A stretch of DNA of 64,000 bases from Obelidium mucronatum (Eukaryota; Chytridiomycota; Chytridiomycetes; Chytridiales; Chytriomycetaceae): NCBI GenBank assembly GCA_025765595.1, contig JAIVFH010000029.1:248001-312000 (forward strand), written 5' to 3'. The position numbers and the translations under genes were made by a program. This document shows, piece by piece, positions 22,467 through 33,467 of the stretch. A model generated the notes under the pieces. The model was not told the origin of the DNA and searched no databases. It saw only the letters and a program-made list of their open reading frames with translations. How positions within the stretch are numbered: position 1 is the first letter of the stretch; every line of letters starts with the position of its first letter.

Positions 22467-24006
22467 ATGCACAAGACCTCATTTGTATCACGCCTAGGCG
22501 GCTTCCAGCAGCACACATTGATTCCAGTTGATTCTCCTTCAACAACGGACTGCTCTCCCGAATCACCCTTTTGTCGCATTTGGTGAGATTTGTTCTGATC
22601 GTGGTTTTCTGTTTTTCGGTCAACGACTTAACACAACTGCGAAGCTTGGGTTCAGAAGACCCCAAAGAGTTGTTTTCCCCTTGCAGATGGTATAAACTCA
22701 TTGTCTCCTTCTTTTAAAGCCCTGATTTCGTTTTATTGAACTTTTGATTTGGCTTGTGCGTGTGTGTTTGTTTGTAGCAAGGGATCATCGTTACATGTAC
22801 ATAGACACTGCTTGAAAACCTGGATCAATGTAATTCAACCGCCACAAGTTCGATTGGGACAACGGGATACGGAGCCAATCAAATGTTATAGTTGTGGATA
22901 TGTTTATCGATGGGGTGGTTCTGCTTTTGGAAGGATAGTGGCTGGTTATGGTAAACAACAACAACAAGAACATTGATCATTCGAAAAAAACTCATTCTCC
23001 CACACACACCACTAGCGAATGTACTTGGACTCTGTACTGTATTCTTGGTTTATTTGTGCATGGGCGATGTGTGGCACAACTTTGATGGAATCCATCAATG
23101 GTTTGGGGAGACGCAGTTTGAAAGAGAAGGCATAAACTATACTAGCGTTGCCGGATTTGTTGGTGAAAACTCTTGGCAGCGATTGAATGCTTCGTATGCT
23201 TCCACTAGTTTGGAAAAAAGATACTGTGGGAATGATACGGAGTCCTGGTGTATACCTCAGTTCTTTCGGATATTCCAGGTGTGGATGGTTTGAGGGGGGG
23301 CACATGAATCCGTTATTTTCCTCTTGACATTTCTATTAGGATGCTTTATCGTGTATTATGGTCGGCATGTCACTGTCTTTTGAGGGATGGGTTCTCTCTC
23401 TCCTCATGCTGCGACCAGATGGATACTCCTTGCACCCCGTTCGTTATCATCTCAATGATTTTTTTTTGGATATGTTTTGATTCATATTGACATGTTTGTC
23501 TTCCATTTAAGGTGTTTCAATCAGTTCACATTCTCGGATACCTTACGGGTGGCTCACTCATGCCATTCAATGTCTTTACCTTGCTGATGGATGCGTCATC
23601 ATCAATCATTGATGTTATTATTACTGGCTTTACTTTGATAGTCTCATCTGCATATGCTGGAGTGTGTTCCTCTCTTGTGATACTCAACGAAATTGTAGTG
23701 TCACAAGGCGCAAGCCAGAACATTTTCGAAGCCATCACAGTCACAGCATCGACATCATTCTCGCACATTTACTTGAATGGAAGCTTTGCTGAAGAGTGCA
23801 AAAATATACCCGCGAGTGTGGCACAGCTGCTCGAAGTTCTTGGCGCTTTTGCCAAAGTTATGTGTCTGTTTTGGGTGTGGATGGTTGAAATGTACTACTT
23901 TTTGATGCTGGTGTTTGGCCTCTATGATTGCAGCGTGGAGATGGTTGAGTCCGTGCAGGTGGGGCTGTTGAAGCGGGTCGAAGAGGACATTTTGGAGTAC
24001 CGCTAA
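22467..24006 (+). CDS. RING-CH (MARCH-type) membrane E3 ubiquitin ligase
   Basis: Six exons are proposed: 22467-22582, 22645-22689, 22778-22950, 23016-23278, 23340-23438 and 23512-24006 (396 aa); the fifth donor is the least certain. Splicing of the first three assembles a complete RING-CH (C4HC3) finger: CRIC, PCRC, HVHRHCLKTW and CYSCGY, residues about 36-100. No single exon shows it. At least four hydrophobic segments follow (VLGLCTVFLVYLCMG, the LSLLML region, VIITGFTLIVSSAYAG, VMCLFWVWMVEMYYFLML). MARCH ligases ubiquitinate membrane cargo for endocytosis or ER-associated degradation. The 45-nt second exon carrying the middle of the finger is unusually small. Confidence 0.78.
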
Positions 24007-24026
24007 TAAACTATTGATAAAACAAA

Positions 24027-24039
24027 ATGCCGCCGCGCC

Positions 24040-24070
<31 letters not shown>

Positions 24071-26220
24071 AGCGGCGACGCCCGCCGCGTCCGACGATGA
24101 CAAATACGCGCGCAAGCGCCGCACGCCGCCGCGCTTCGGTCTGTGGACGCTGGCGGGCGCCGCCGCCGGCGCGCTGCTCCTCGGCGCGCTGCTGCTCTCC
24201 GCCGCCGCGCAGACGCGCGTTGCGGCTGCGGCGCAGATTGGCGCCCTGAAACTCTCGCTCGGCGACTCGTCGGCGCACGCGGTCGACGCCGTCGCGGCGA
24301 AGCCGGCGGAGTCGGTTTCTGCGAATCACGACGAGAAAGGCGACGAGAAAGAAAAGGAAGAATACGACGACGAAAGCGCGTTGGACGATTTTACTGCAGT
24401 GGCTCCTCCTATTCCCCCTGTTTTGACAGCTCCTAAAGAAAATATCGTAAAAGCCAACTTGGTGAGTCTGTGAGAAGAATTCACTCAATTTCTATTTAAT
24501 TGAATCTAACCTTATTCTGTATCTCTACTGTTGTGGTTTGAAACAGCCGGCCGGATTCCTCCTACTCCCCCCAATCTCAACACGCGCCTTGAAACCCAGG
24601 GCTGTAATCACTAGTCTTTTAGCCTCTTTTGATGATTCTCTAATGAATCGCCATCTTCTCATGGCGGTAGAAATGCAAACCTTCCTTTTTATCCACTCCA
24701 AACCATCGCCGCAACCCGCAAACGCGACAATCTCAACCAATGACATTGAATTCGTCGTTATAATGAACGCTCTCACTCCATCGTTTGTTCGCCAAAAAAT
24801 GCTGCTTCTTGGCGCACGTATCCTGATTGTACCCCCACTCACCAAACTTGGAAAAACCCCAACTCCAGACGCCCGCTACACTCTCCTTCAAATGTGGAAG
24901 CTCGAAAAAGTGTATGAAAGTATTCTTTACATTGACCCTTCCCTTGTATTCATGGGCCAAGACAAGAATTCCAATACTCCGTTACAAACGGCTGCCAAGC
25001 TTTGGAGACTGTTGGACCACAAGGAAGGGATGCAACAAGACAGCGCGTTTTATAACCCTGAAATGGATTTCATGGCTGCAGTTTTAAAACGTGTTGGACC
25101 CAGTGGTGCGGCTATTGATGAGGAGTTGGATAATATCATGAGAAGGAGAGAGAATCCTGAAAAACCGAAACCAAGTGCGGTTGTACCATGGCAGCCCAAA
25201 TCAGAAGAAGATTCTGTAAAAGAAATTTCTACCAATCTCAAAGCTTACCCCGGCGGAACTCGGAAACCCTATGTCTTTAAAAAGAGAGAGTTGGTTGCGC
25301 AAAGTGGCTTGATGCTCTTTAAACCAAAAAAGGCACTATTTGAAAAGCTTGTTGCAGAAGCGTTGAAGAATGTGGATGAAACGAACGAACTCCCCGACGG
25401 TTTTTTGCTAGAGTCCCTGGTCATTGGCAAACTCTACCTTTCACAAATGCCAACTTCATTCACAAGAATCCCGCGTTACTACAACATGGACCCCGCGAGT
25501 CCCAAAACCGAGATGGAAAAAATTGTGGGATATCGTCAATCTTTTTGGGGCGTTGGAAGTGACTTGGAACCGCCAATCAAGTTTGACGTGTACGCGAAAA
25601 AATTCCAAGAATTGAGAGTGTATGAGTTGGGTCTCTATAGCAAAGATCCAAAGGCGGGTGCTTCTCTACCGATTACGCCTCCAGTACCCAACAACTTTGA
25701 AACTTGGACAGCGGTTCTGCAGAGCCCGATTTGGCACCAAAAGATTGCCTTAATATCGGCCAATAATACTAGTGACGCCGAAGTGAAGCGCAGAGTTCAG
25801 GTGTCGCAAGTCCTCACCCAGGCTGACCATTCCATGACGAAAGTGACTGGTGTTTTGAAGGAGTTGGAAGTTGTAGGTAACGCTTTGAAGACATTTGAAT
25901 GGGTTTGGTTTATGGACTCGGCAGTGAAGGTGGGAGATGCGGCCACTATTCCACTGTTGCATGTTGAAGTGGGTCGAATCGCTCGCGCGTTTGAAAAAAG
26001 AATTATTCTTGTAAAGGACTGTTATGCTGCGGGTAAAGCACTTGTTCTTTTGAAGCATGATATTCGAGACAAGTTGCAATTGTTTATACAGGATATGATT
26101 GATCGCTTTGCTTTTAGTGGAGCGGCTGTGACATGGAAAGAGGTTATTGATGAAATGCAGTTGTTGTTTGAGGTTGAAACGTTGGTTATGGAAAAGACGA
26201 GTGTCGCGACGTGTGTCTGA
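24027..26220 (+). CDS. Type II membrane glycosyltransferase, GT8/glycogenin-like
   Basis: Exons 24027-24461 and 24547-26220 (702 aa). The N-terminus is a short basic/acidic cytosolic tail with a DADADADA repeat, one transmembrane anchor (LAGAAAGALLLGALLL, about residues 42-60) and an acidic stem. The lumenal part holds a GT-A-like core: YTLLQMWKLEKVYESILYID resembles the GT8 block F-x-K-L-x-x-[WL]-x-L-x-x-Y-x-x-[VI]-x-Y-[LI]-D, but the following DxD is degenerate (IDPSLVF), so catalysis is uncertain. A second, unassigned domain follows (about 450-700). It is probably a Golgi enzyme adding sugars to wall or surface glycoproteins (inference). Exon 1 is extremely GC-rich in contrast to exon 2. 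Confidence 0.6.
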
Positions 26221-26389
26221 GCCGTATACTGTTTTAACGGCGGAAGAATAAGGATATCCCCTGTACGCTTATTTAATTTTGTTTATTATTTAATAATTTG
26301 TTGTATTTTTTTTTTCTTTTGTGTCCAATTGAAGAAATTGAGTTTGTCAGATTTTTTTAATCTTTTCTATTGTAAAAAAACACACACGC

Positions 26390-28425
26390 ATGAACGCGAT
26401 CGAGCCGGCGGTCGTTGACGAAGAGATTCTGAAAAAGGCCACGAACGATCAAGCCAATCCCGAAATCGCTGAGATTGCGCGGAGAGAAGGGATCGATCCA
26501 AAGGAGACATTATCCTTACGTCTAGACTACAAAAGTAAACTGCTATTGATGCAAACCCCACTGCCGGATTCAAAGATTGATTAATTCTTGCACTTTTTTT
26601 TTTCTTCTTCGAATTATAGATATTCTCAAGATCGACAACCTATGGGCCTTTGAGAACCTCACAAAACTACAACTGGACAACAACATTATAGAGCGAATTG
26701 AAAACATTAGTTTCCTCAAGAACTTGCAATGGCTCGATCTCAGCTTCAACAACATTACGCAAATCGAAGGCCTCGAAAAACTGACTAGGTTGACGGATTT
26801 GACTCTCTTCAATAACCGGATTTCAAAGTTGGAGAATATGGATGATCTCGTTAGTCTTAATGTTCTTTCTATTGGGAATAATTTGTTGACTGGGCTTGAG
26901 AATGTGAGTTCTGAGGAAGTGTTTTTCTTTTTTTTGGGTTTGTTCTTTTTTTTTTCTTTCCTCCTGACAACCCCCGAAAAAACAGCTTGCATACCTGACG
27001 CGTTTTGAAAATCTGCGTGTACTCAATTGTGCCGGAAACGCACTTTGCAAGAATTCAAACTACAGACATTATGTGCTTGCCCATATTCGTGGCCTCAAGT
27101 ATCTTGACTATCGATTGGTGGATGAGGAGTCGATTGCAGCTGCAAGAGAGAAATACATTGATGATTTGATTGCACTTGAAGAAGAAGAAAAAGTTGCTGT
27201 TCAGAAAAAGGAAGAGACGAGAAAGCGGCAAGAGCTTAATAGTCTGCATTTGGTAAATAGAATGTTTGGGCAGTCTGTTTTTTTTTTTTGAGAGAGTTTT
27301 TCTCTGTTATTATGCCAGTTCTATATAAATCAACTTACACACAAATTTTACAAAAAAAAAAATAAGGCTGCTCATATAGAAGGAATCGATACACTCTACG
27401 AGGATATGTTCAATGGAGACCCTGACTACCAAAAGCTGTTACCAATCAACCCGGACAGAACCATGGACCTCATGGAAGAATACCGTGCCAAATTTGACGT
27501 GGTTGTCAATGAAATGAGGCATTACGCTCTTAAAAAGCGCAACGAAATGGATGAAGAATTGAATCAGTTCAATGAGTGTTTAAGAGTCACGAAAACAGAA
27601 ACGGATGGAGAATGTATTAAAATGCTCAACAACTATTCTCACTTCAAAAAAAAGGTGCAAATATTATTTTTGTTTCTCTCGATAGTTCGGCTCGTGCTTA
27701 TTAAATTGTGGGCTTTTTTTTGGTGTTGTTGTAGCTTTTGCGAGTTCTACAAACATCCAGAGACACAAAAGAAATTGATGACGCGATTAAAACTCTCAAA
27801 GAAGACACTTTGAAGCTTTCAGATGACCTAATGTCTATTGAAATGCAAGTCGTCGAGCAGTATGAGGATGTAATCAAGGAGTTTGAGGTAATGGAAACAC
27901 AAACCATCGATAATATACTTCTTAAACTAAAATAAATCCACGTCCCTTTTTTTTTTGAAAGAGAAACTTTACAGAGCATTGCTCGGCTCTTAACGAATAT
28001 GGCCAGTCCAGTTTCGCTCGAATGAGAGAACTGGAAAACGAATACCAAGAAAGATTTTCAGAATCTATTTTGATGACATTTGAGAGATTCAGTAAAGGAG
28101 ACATTGATGATATTGATGATGAGTTGCGTGATATCCTTAGTGATAAAGACGCGTTGGTGAATACCGTCAATGGGTCGCATGACTTTAGATTGGGAAAGTT
28201 TGATCATCAGGTGAGGAGCGATAAACTTTTGTTTAATTTATTCTAAATCAAAGATGTTTTCAGGAAGACCTTCTGGTGTCGGGTGTTGGTCAGGAACTAG
28301 AGACCCTTACCCGCAAACTTCATGATGCTGAAATACAAAGAGACAGAGATCGTGTCTGTGAAATTTTCACGTTCATTGACAAGTGCAATGTTGAAATTGA
28401 GCTTGCAGAAGAGAACGCTTACTGA
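26390..28425 (+). CDS. DRC3: Dynein regulatory complex subunit 3 (LRRC48)
   Basis: Seven exons (26390-26534, 26620-26903, 26986-27252, 27367-27654, 27735-27887, 27962-28210, 28264-28425) join in phase to 515 aa, the usual length of DRC3. The N-terminal 200 residues are leucine-rich repeats of the SDS22 type: [62 protein letters not shown]. An LRR cap with YRHYVLAHI follows, then a long coiled coil to the C-terminus. DRC3 is part of the nexin-dynein regulatory complex linking outer doublets and controlling flagellar bending, so the organism makes motile flagella. The ATG precedes a conserved MNAIEP-type start. No defects were seen. Confidence 0.92.
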
Positions 28426-28476
28426 GTTAATGAGTTTTTCTTATTACCCATAAAATTCATCAAATCTTTTTATTTT

Positions 28477-29877
28477 TTATTTTTTGCCTGCTGGCCATGC
28501 TCCAGGAATACTTAATTGGTTCCCTTTAAAATCAGACTCTATTTCAGGTGGTGGACTGGTTGGTCCCAAGTACACTGAATGCACACTTCCAGGTTCCCCT
28601 TGGAGCCCCGAAGCCCATGAATTTGAGCGTTTCGAGTTTTTGGCACTTGCGGCAGCCTGCAACATCCCACGAATCTCCGGAAGCGGTCCAGAGGGTGGAG
28701 ATATTGTAATTGGATTTGTTCCAGGAACTGTAAGGCCTCCGCCTCCAGTCATTCCTCCAGTACTTCCGAATCTCCCCAAGTCATCTTTGAAAGGTTCATT
28801 GTCTGATGCTACAAATTTAGTGTAGCCTTTGGAAATCAACACTCTGTGGTGTGTGTCTCCTTCCTGATTGGTTTCATCGTGTAAACCGACCGTTACTTCT
28901 TCCTGATTGGTTGATCCTTTTAAATAATTTCTGAGGAACGTGAGTCTTGCAAAGCGATTCGTTGTGGAGTAGTACTGTTTGGAAGTCACATCAGTTCGGT
29001 GAAAACAAAAAAAAACAAGCAAACAACAAAACCTCATCGCGAATCAAGTCAAAGTCGCTCATTTCTTTTTCAAACAAAGCCGGTTGATACATTTGATCTG
29101 AAGCTTCCTCAAGGACCTCTTTGATTTCTTTTCCGTAGCTCAGATATACGCGCTCTTTGAACGGAATGAATCGGGGATGCGGCGTTGCACAAACTACCAT
29201 GACTGGATGATCTGGCTCCCGTTTGGTTCTTGTTGGAATCACGCGTGGAAATAGAGAATATGTAATGATTTCTTCTGGACACATATCCTCCTCCTTAAGC
29301 TGAGGTGAGTATCCGTACCCAAAGGATCCATATGAATGGGTGAACTCGAGGTCGATGTCGCCAACCTTTTTTTTTGTAAGTTAGCTTTCAAAGGTGCATG
29401 AAAACCAAAAAAGAAATTTTCCGAACCTGGATATTATCATTCCATAAATCATAAGTCCCAGCGATTGGGTTAGCGCGAAGAATATCATGAATATGAAAGG
29501 ATATGGATCCGACTGAGACAATGTCAGATGTACTTAATGAAGAGTAACTGAATAACTCGATTCGAACGAGGTTAAAGGGATGTCTTCGATTTCTTACGAC
29601 CTAGTAATTGTTCGATATCGGAAATTCATCCTAAAAATATGAGATACATTATCTACTTACTTGGATGGGAAAGTGCTTTGATTGGTCCCACTTGAGTATA
29701 CCAGAAACACTTTGGGCCACTTGGGTTCGTTTTACAGAGTTCCGCACAGTTATTGTACAGTAAGATCCACCCATCGGAAGAGCGGATTCTGAGAATGTCG
29801 CGTTATTTACACTGCACTCATCCTACTTAACACTGCATTGCCAAATACTTGCTGTCAAATTTGATCAGCGAAGCCAT
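28477..29877 (-). CDS. C2-domain-like protein, possibly flagellar
   Basis: Well-supported exons are 29427-29600, 29033-29365 and 28477-28974, preceded by one ending at 29661 that starts near 29788-29820. The 5' end is uncertain: an ATG at 29877 starts a short frame (MASLIKFDSKYLAMQ), but I could not join it in phase. The first about 130 residues look like a C2 sandwich: SYCTITVRNSVKRTQVAQ, ILKWDQSKHFPI, HPFNLVRIELFSY, IGSISFHIHDIL-like spacing. The Asp residues needed for calcium binding are not evident. The rest is unassigned and ends in a Gly/Pro/Ser-rich tail. It converges on DRC3 (51 bp between stop codons) and is divergent from the MoCF gene, sharing a short promoter region. Confidence 0.55.
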
Positions 29878-30154
29878 CCTGATTTTAACGGCCAGAACCC
29901 CATGCTGTGAACTCTGATTAAGGGACAAGCGTATGAATACAATTCTCTCAGTCTCACCAGAGTGGGTCTCACTGAGTCCTCCTGGCCCAAGACGCGACTG
30001 GCAGCTGCCGCCTCGCTCAGCAGCCGCTTCTCACTGACTTGTGTCTGCTGTCGTGTATTATTTTTCCCTTTAAGATCTAGCAGCGACCGCCAGATTCCCT
30101 GTCTGTCAAAGAAGGCCATCGATTTGTTGTTTTTTTTGCTTGTTGAAGAAAAAG
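29878..30154. promoter_or_regulatory. Shared divergent promoter region (C2-like gene / MoCF gene)
   Basis: About 277 bp separates the outward-facing start regions. It holds no conserved coding sequence; an open minus-strand frame (to 30119) shows no family features and is taken as chance. No motif was recognised beyond the arrangement itself. Confidence 0.4.
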
Positions 30155-31065
30155 ATGATCCGAAGATACATGTCTTCTCAAGTACAGCGCAATCAGCACA
30201 ACATCGCGTGTCTCATCATTGGAGACGAGGTTTTGGGCGGAAAGACTATTGACTCCAACTCTTCGTTCCTCGCAAAGTTGTGCTTTCAGTCTGGTCTTTC
30301 CCTCCGGAAGATTGAAGTTGTTCCTGATGAAGAGACTGACATTGTGGAAGCCGTAAGACGTCTCTCGAGCGAGTTTGAAGGCGGCCATGTTATCACTTCT
30401 GGCGGCATTGGACCAACACACGATGACATCACGTTAAGCCATCTAGTCATGATTTGAAATTGACGTGTTGACAATTGAAACTCACCGACAGCTATTCATC
30501 CATTGCCAAAGCATTCAATCTCAGTCTCGTTCAACATGATCCTACGATTGCTCTCATGAAGCAAATATCTTTGGCCCGAACTCCTCCTACCCCTTTTGAA
30601 TTAAACACAGGGAGACTCAGAATGGCTACTCTCCCCACTCCTTCCGCCGTATCTTTTCCATGCAAGGATCTCTGGGTCCCTATTGTGTCCGCGAATGCCA
30701 ACGTTCATATTTTTCCTGGAGTTCCACGACTCTTTCAGCAGCTCGTCTCCCACTTTATCCAAGATACAATCATTCCTTCTGTGCCAGGACTCGCTCCTTT
30801 TATTCGAAAACAAATCGGCACTGAAAAGATGGAGAGCGAAATCGCGGATGTTTTGACAAAGTGGCAAGAAAAGATGGATCAAGGAAATGCTGGAATTAAG
30901 ATTGGATCATATCCAAAGTTCATGCCCATAAGTGTTGAAACCGTATCAAATGAGCCACGAATGCTGAGAGTCGTTATTTCTGTTGTTGGACGGGATGAGA
31001 AGGTTGTTGATGCAGTGATTTCCGGAATTCAAAATGATGTTGAAGGGGCGTTTGAATTTAAGTAG
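30155..31065 (+). CDS. MoCF/CinA-type molybdopterin-binding domain protein (FAD synthase-like)
   Basis: Exons 30155-30432 and 30492-31065 (283 aa). The Mog/MoaB fold signature is clear: IACLIIGDEVLGGKTIDSNS, then LAKLCF, GHVITSGGIGPTHDDIT and SIAKAFNL, the last joined across the intron. VHIFPGVP matches the later family block. It resembles the MoCF half of eukaryotic FLAD1, which hydrolyses FAD to FMN and AMP, and stand-alone fungal homologues; the PAPS-reductase-like synthase half is missing. Real molybdopterin binding is unlikely in this subfamily (family knowledge). The product is probably mitochondrial or cytosolic; MIRRYMSSQVQR is Arg-rich and could be a weak targeting peptide. It is followed after 98 bp by a receptor gene on the same strand. 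Confidence 0.8.
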
Positions 31066-31163
31066 GCAAAATAAAAAAACCAGATTAACTACGACCGTTG
31101 TTGTTTTGGCGTCGTTTCAACAATGGATACAAAGGCTTTTTTTCAAAGGGCACAATCACCTCA

Positions 31164-33299
31164 ATGAATCAAGCCTATTTTGTGCAAAACGCGTATCAAG
31201 TCTTAACGCGATATTCGCCATTGACGAATACCGCCATTTGGTGGTTTGAAGGGCAATCCGTCCCATCGCAAGCACAGATTGTATCCGACATCTGTCAGCA
31301 GCCCTTCCCACCTTCTCAAAAATTCTTGACATTTCACGCCATGAATCACACATTCTTGCTAGACGCATCCGTTCAATTGAAAATTTCGGGCTGTCAATCA
31401 ATAACTCCAGTGTCAGGACTTCCAACCCAGCTTCAAGTATGTTTGGTCAACGCATATACACCCAAATGCCGGGAGTTTTTCCAAGCCTCAAATACAAGTA
31501 TTCAACTCCAAATCGTAGCTATGACATGTGAAACTAAGTCTGCGGCGGATCATCTTGCTCAATTTGAGTACTTTAACAAAACCAAACCCCTGACCAGCAG
31601 CATAACGCGAGAGATAAAAAAATGCTACAAAATTGAGCTTTCCCGATTTCTTCAATATCCACTTGCGCCTCAATCGATATCTTGGTTTGCAAATCAGGAT
31701 GAAACTCGGCAATTGTGGGGAATCAACCAACTTTGCTCAAACAGGAGCCTACCAGACACTGACCTCGCATTCGTATTTAATAAGCTCAATGAATTTGCTG
31801 GCGTTCGTCCGGCCCCTTGGTCATTTGCTGAATCGTGCTTGAGCCTTCGAACGTGGACGTTTTTCGATATTCTATCAAACTATTACTCCGATCCCACGAA
31901 TCCAGTGGCGCTTCAATGGCTAGCAATACAAACTGTAGGTGAAGCAACGGGTGCAATTCGTAAATTATGCTCAGGGAGCTTTGGTTTAGCAGACACGCAG
32001 ACAAAGAAATTAGTTCCAGTATATAACGCTACATATTTGGAACAGATCTTTGACGCGTACATCAGATTTCTTGCCGGAGTGAATCCTGAGCACTTGCAAT
32101 CAGTCTGGATTGAAGTCGTCGATTGCAATAATTTCTATGCATACCAAACACCAAAGTTCTTTATAGAGCGTTGGCCAGAACCAATGGCCTTTGTTTGGTT
32201 TACAGGACAGACCTCATCTACTCAGAAAACTGTTGTCGACGAGGCATGCACTCTCGATCAATTCAATATGACTTTCTATGAGTCAATTTACAACTCCATG
32301 AAAAGTGTGGATGAGTCTGTCAAGTCAGCCATATATCAATGTCGCGATGTTACTGAAGCTCTTGATCCCAATAGAGCTGGAGTGTTTTATTTAGCATTGG
32401 CTATTGCTTCTTCGTTAATGCTGGGGATAACTCTCTTGTACTTGTGGCAGTACGAATGGTCTAATATGATGGCACAATTCAATATTTCTCTTCTAGGCTG
32501 TCTGCTATGCTTAGTACTGTTTTGCATATTAAACACAATTATTTGGAGCTCGGTTGTCATTGACGCATTTACTGGGGAACATCGTCAACTAGTCATGATC
32601 CTTCAAATTGGGACTCAGGTTGCACAGTCTTTATGGAATGTATTTTGCATCATGGCGTCCTATGCGAGAAGTGAATCATTGATTGAAGATATTTGGCCGC
32701 GATGGTGCAAGTTGATTCGAATCGTATTCCACGTCTCCCCAGTGTTTTATTTGGCGCCTATTGTTCCGATAGCAATCCCAATGATGGATCCATGGCAGAA
32801 AAAGGTGCTGGAGTTTAACGAGATTGAAATCAAAGACTACATTGGGCGTGCAATGGATCAGCGGAGGAATCTCGCTCTGTCGATATATATACTACAAGCG
32901 ATCAGTGCCGTTTGGTTCATGGTTTTGGACGCATTTTTCTTACGATGCTTCTACGTTTATATTTTGAAACTGTATGGCGATGTCGTTATTCCTGTAACCC
33001 CAAAGCTCTTGATTATTACTCGGTTTGGTTGTCACATCACATCAATTTTAACAATCTTCATGTCTGTTGTAGCGATTGTAAAAGCTGCATTTGAAGCAGA
33101 CGGTCGAGATATCAAGAGCAAGCAGCTCTGCAGTATGACGTATTTGATCTTGTCATTTTGCGTTGCCTTGTCTTTCATGGCGATGAAGTGGTGCATACAT
33201 TTAAGTAACAAGAATGAAATAGGCTCGAAATCTTCAAAAATCAATTCCAACTTGACAAGTATGAAAAAGTCGAATGCGACTTTGAATATGCGAGAATAA
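31164..33299 (+). CDS. WFxxQ-repeat seven-TM receptor-like protein, intronless
   Basis: Single exon, 711 aa, starting MNQAYF like the paralogues. Five repeat units are easy to count: AIWWFEGQ ... IC, REFFQASN ... TC, SWFANQDE ... LC, QWLAIQT ... LC, VWFTGQTS ... AC, each with Gln residues near positions +3 and +9 from the aromatic. Seven helices occupy about residues 415-690, with ASYARSESLIEDIWP after helix 3. A longer loop lies between helices 4 and 5 (MMDPWQKKVLEFNEIEIKDY). It is more divergent than the 2-6.6 kb copies but close to the partial copy at 63.6-64 kb (shared PxTPK and helix 6 region). It lacks the phase-1 intron. It converges with the disrupted minus-strand copy. Confidence 0.85.
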   Translation: MNQAYFVQNAYQVLTRYSPLTNTAIWWFEGQSVPSQAQIVSDICQQPFPPSQKFLTFHAMNHTFLLDASVQLKISGCQSITPVSGLPTQLQVCLVNAYTPKCREFFQASNTSIQLQIVAMTCETKSAADHLAQFEYFNKTKPLTSSITREIKKCYKIELSRFLQYPLAPQSISWFANQDETRQLWGINQLCSNRSLPDTDLAFVFNKLNEFAGVRPAPWSFAESCLSLRTWTFFDILSNYYSDPTNPVALQWLAIQTVGEATGAIRKLCSGSFGLADTQTKKLVPVYNATYLEQIFDAYIRFLAGVNPEHLQSVWIEVVDCNNFYAYQTPKFFIERWPEPMAFVWFTGQTSSTQKTVVDEACTLDQFNMTFYESIYNSMKSVDESVKSAIYQCRDVTEALDPNRAGVFYLALAIASSLMLGITLLYLWQYEWSNMMAQFNISLLGCLLCLVLFCILNTIIWSSVVIDAFTGEHRQLVMILQIGTQVAQSLWNVFCIMASYARSESLIEDIWPRWCKLIRIVFHVSPVFYLAPIVPIAIPMMDPWQKKVLEFNEIEIKDYIGRAMDQRRNLALSIYILQAISAVWFMVLDAFFLRCFYVYILKLYGDVVIPVTPKLLIITRFGCHITSILTIFMSVVAIVKAAFEADGRDIKSKQLCSMTYLILSFCVALSFMAMKWCIHLSNKNEIGSKSSKINSNLTSMKKSNATLNMRE

Positions 33300-33467
33300 T
33301 TCGGAACAAAAAAAAGATGCAAGTGTCTCATATTTACAAAAGCGTTCAAATAAACTTAACAAATCTTTATGGGCCAAAATCAATTCCACCGCTCCAAGCA
33401 CCTCATGCAACATTGAATGCTCGAGAAATTCTTAAAAAAACAAGAGTCGTGACTCTGTATTTATTCT

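Noticed and set aside
24003..24488. Long minus-strand frame rich in Arg/Gly opposite the glycosyltransferase 5' end
   Set aside because: Antisense shadow created by the GC-rich codons of the real exon; no initiation or family signal.
29865..30119. Minus-strand open frame of 84 codons between the C2-like and MoCF genes
   Set aside because: No family features, weak start, and it lies in the divergent promoter; probably chance.
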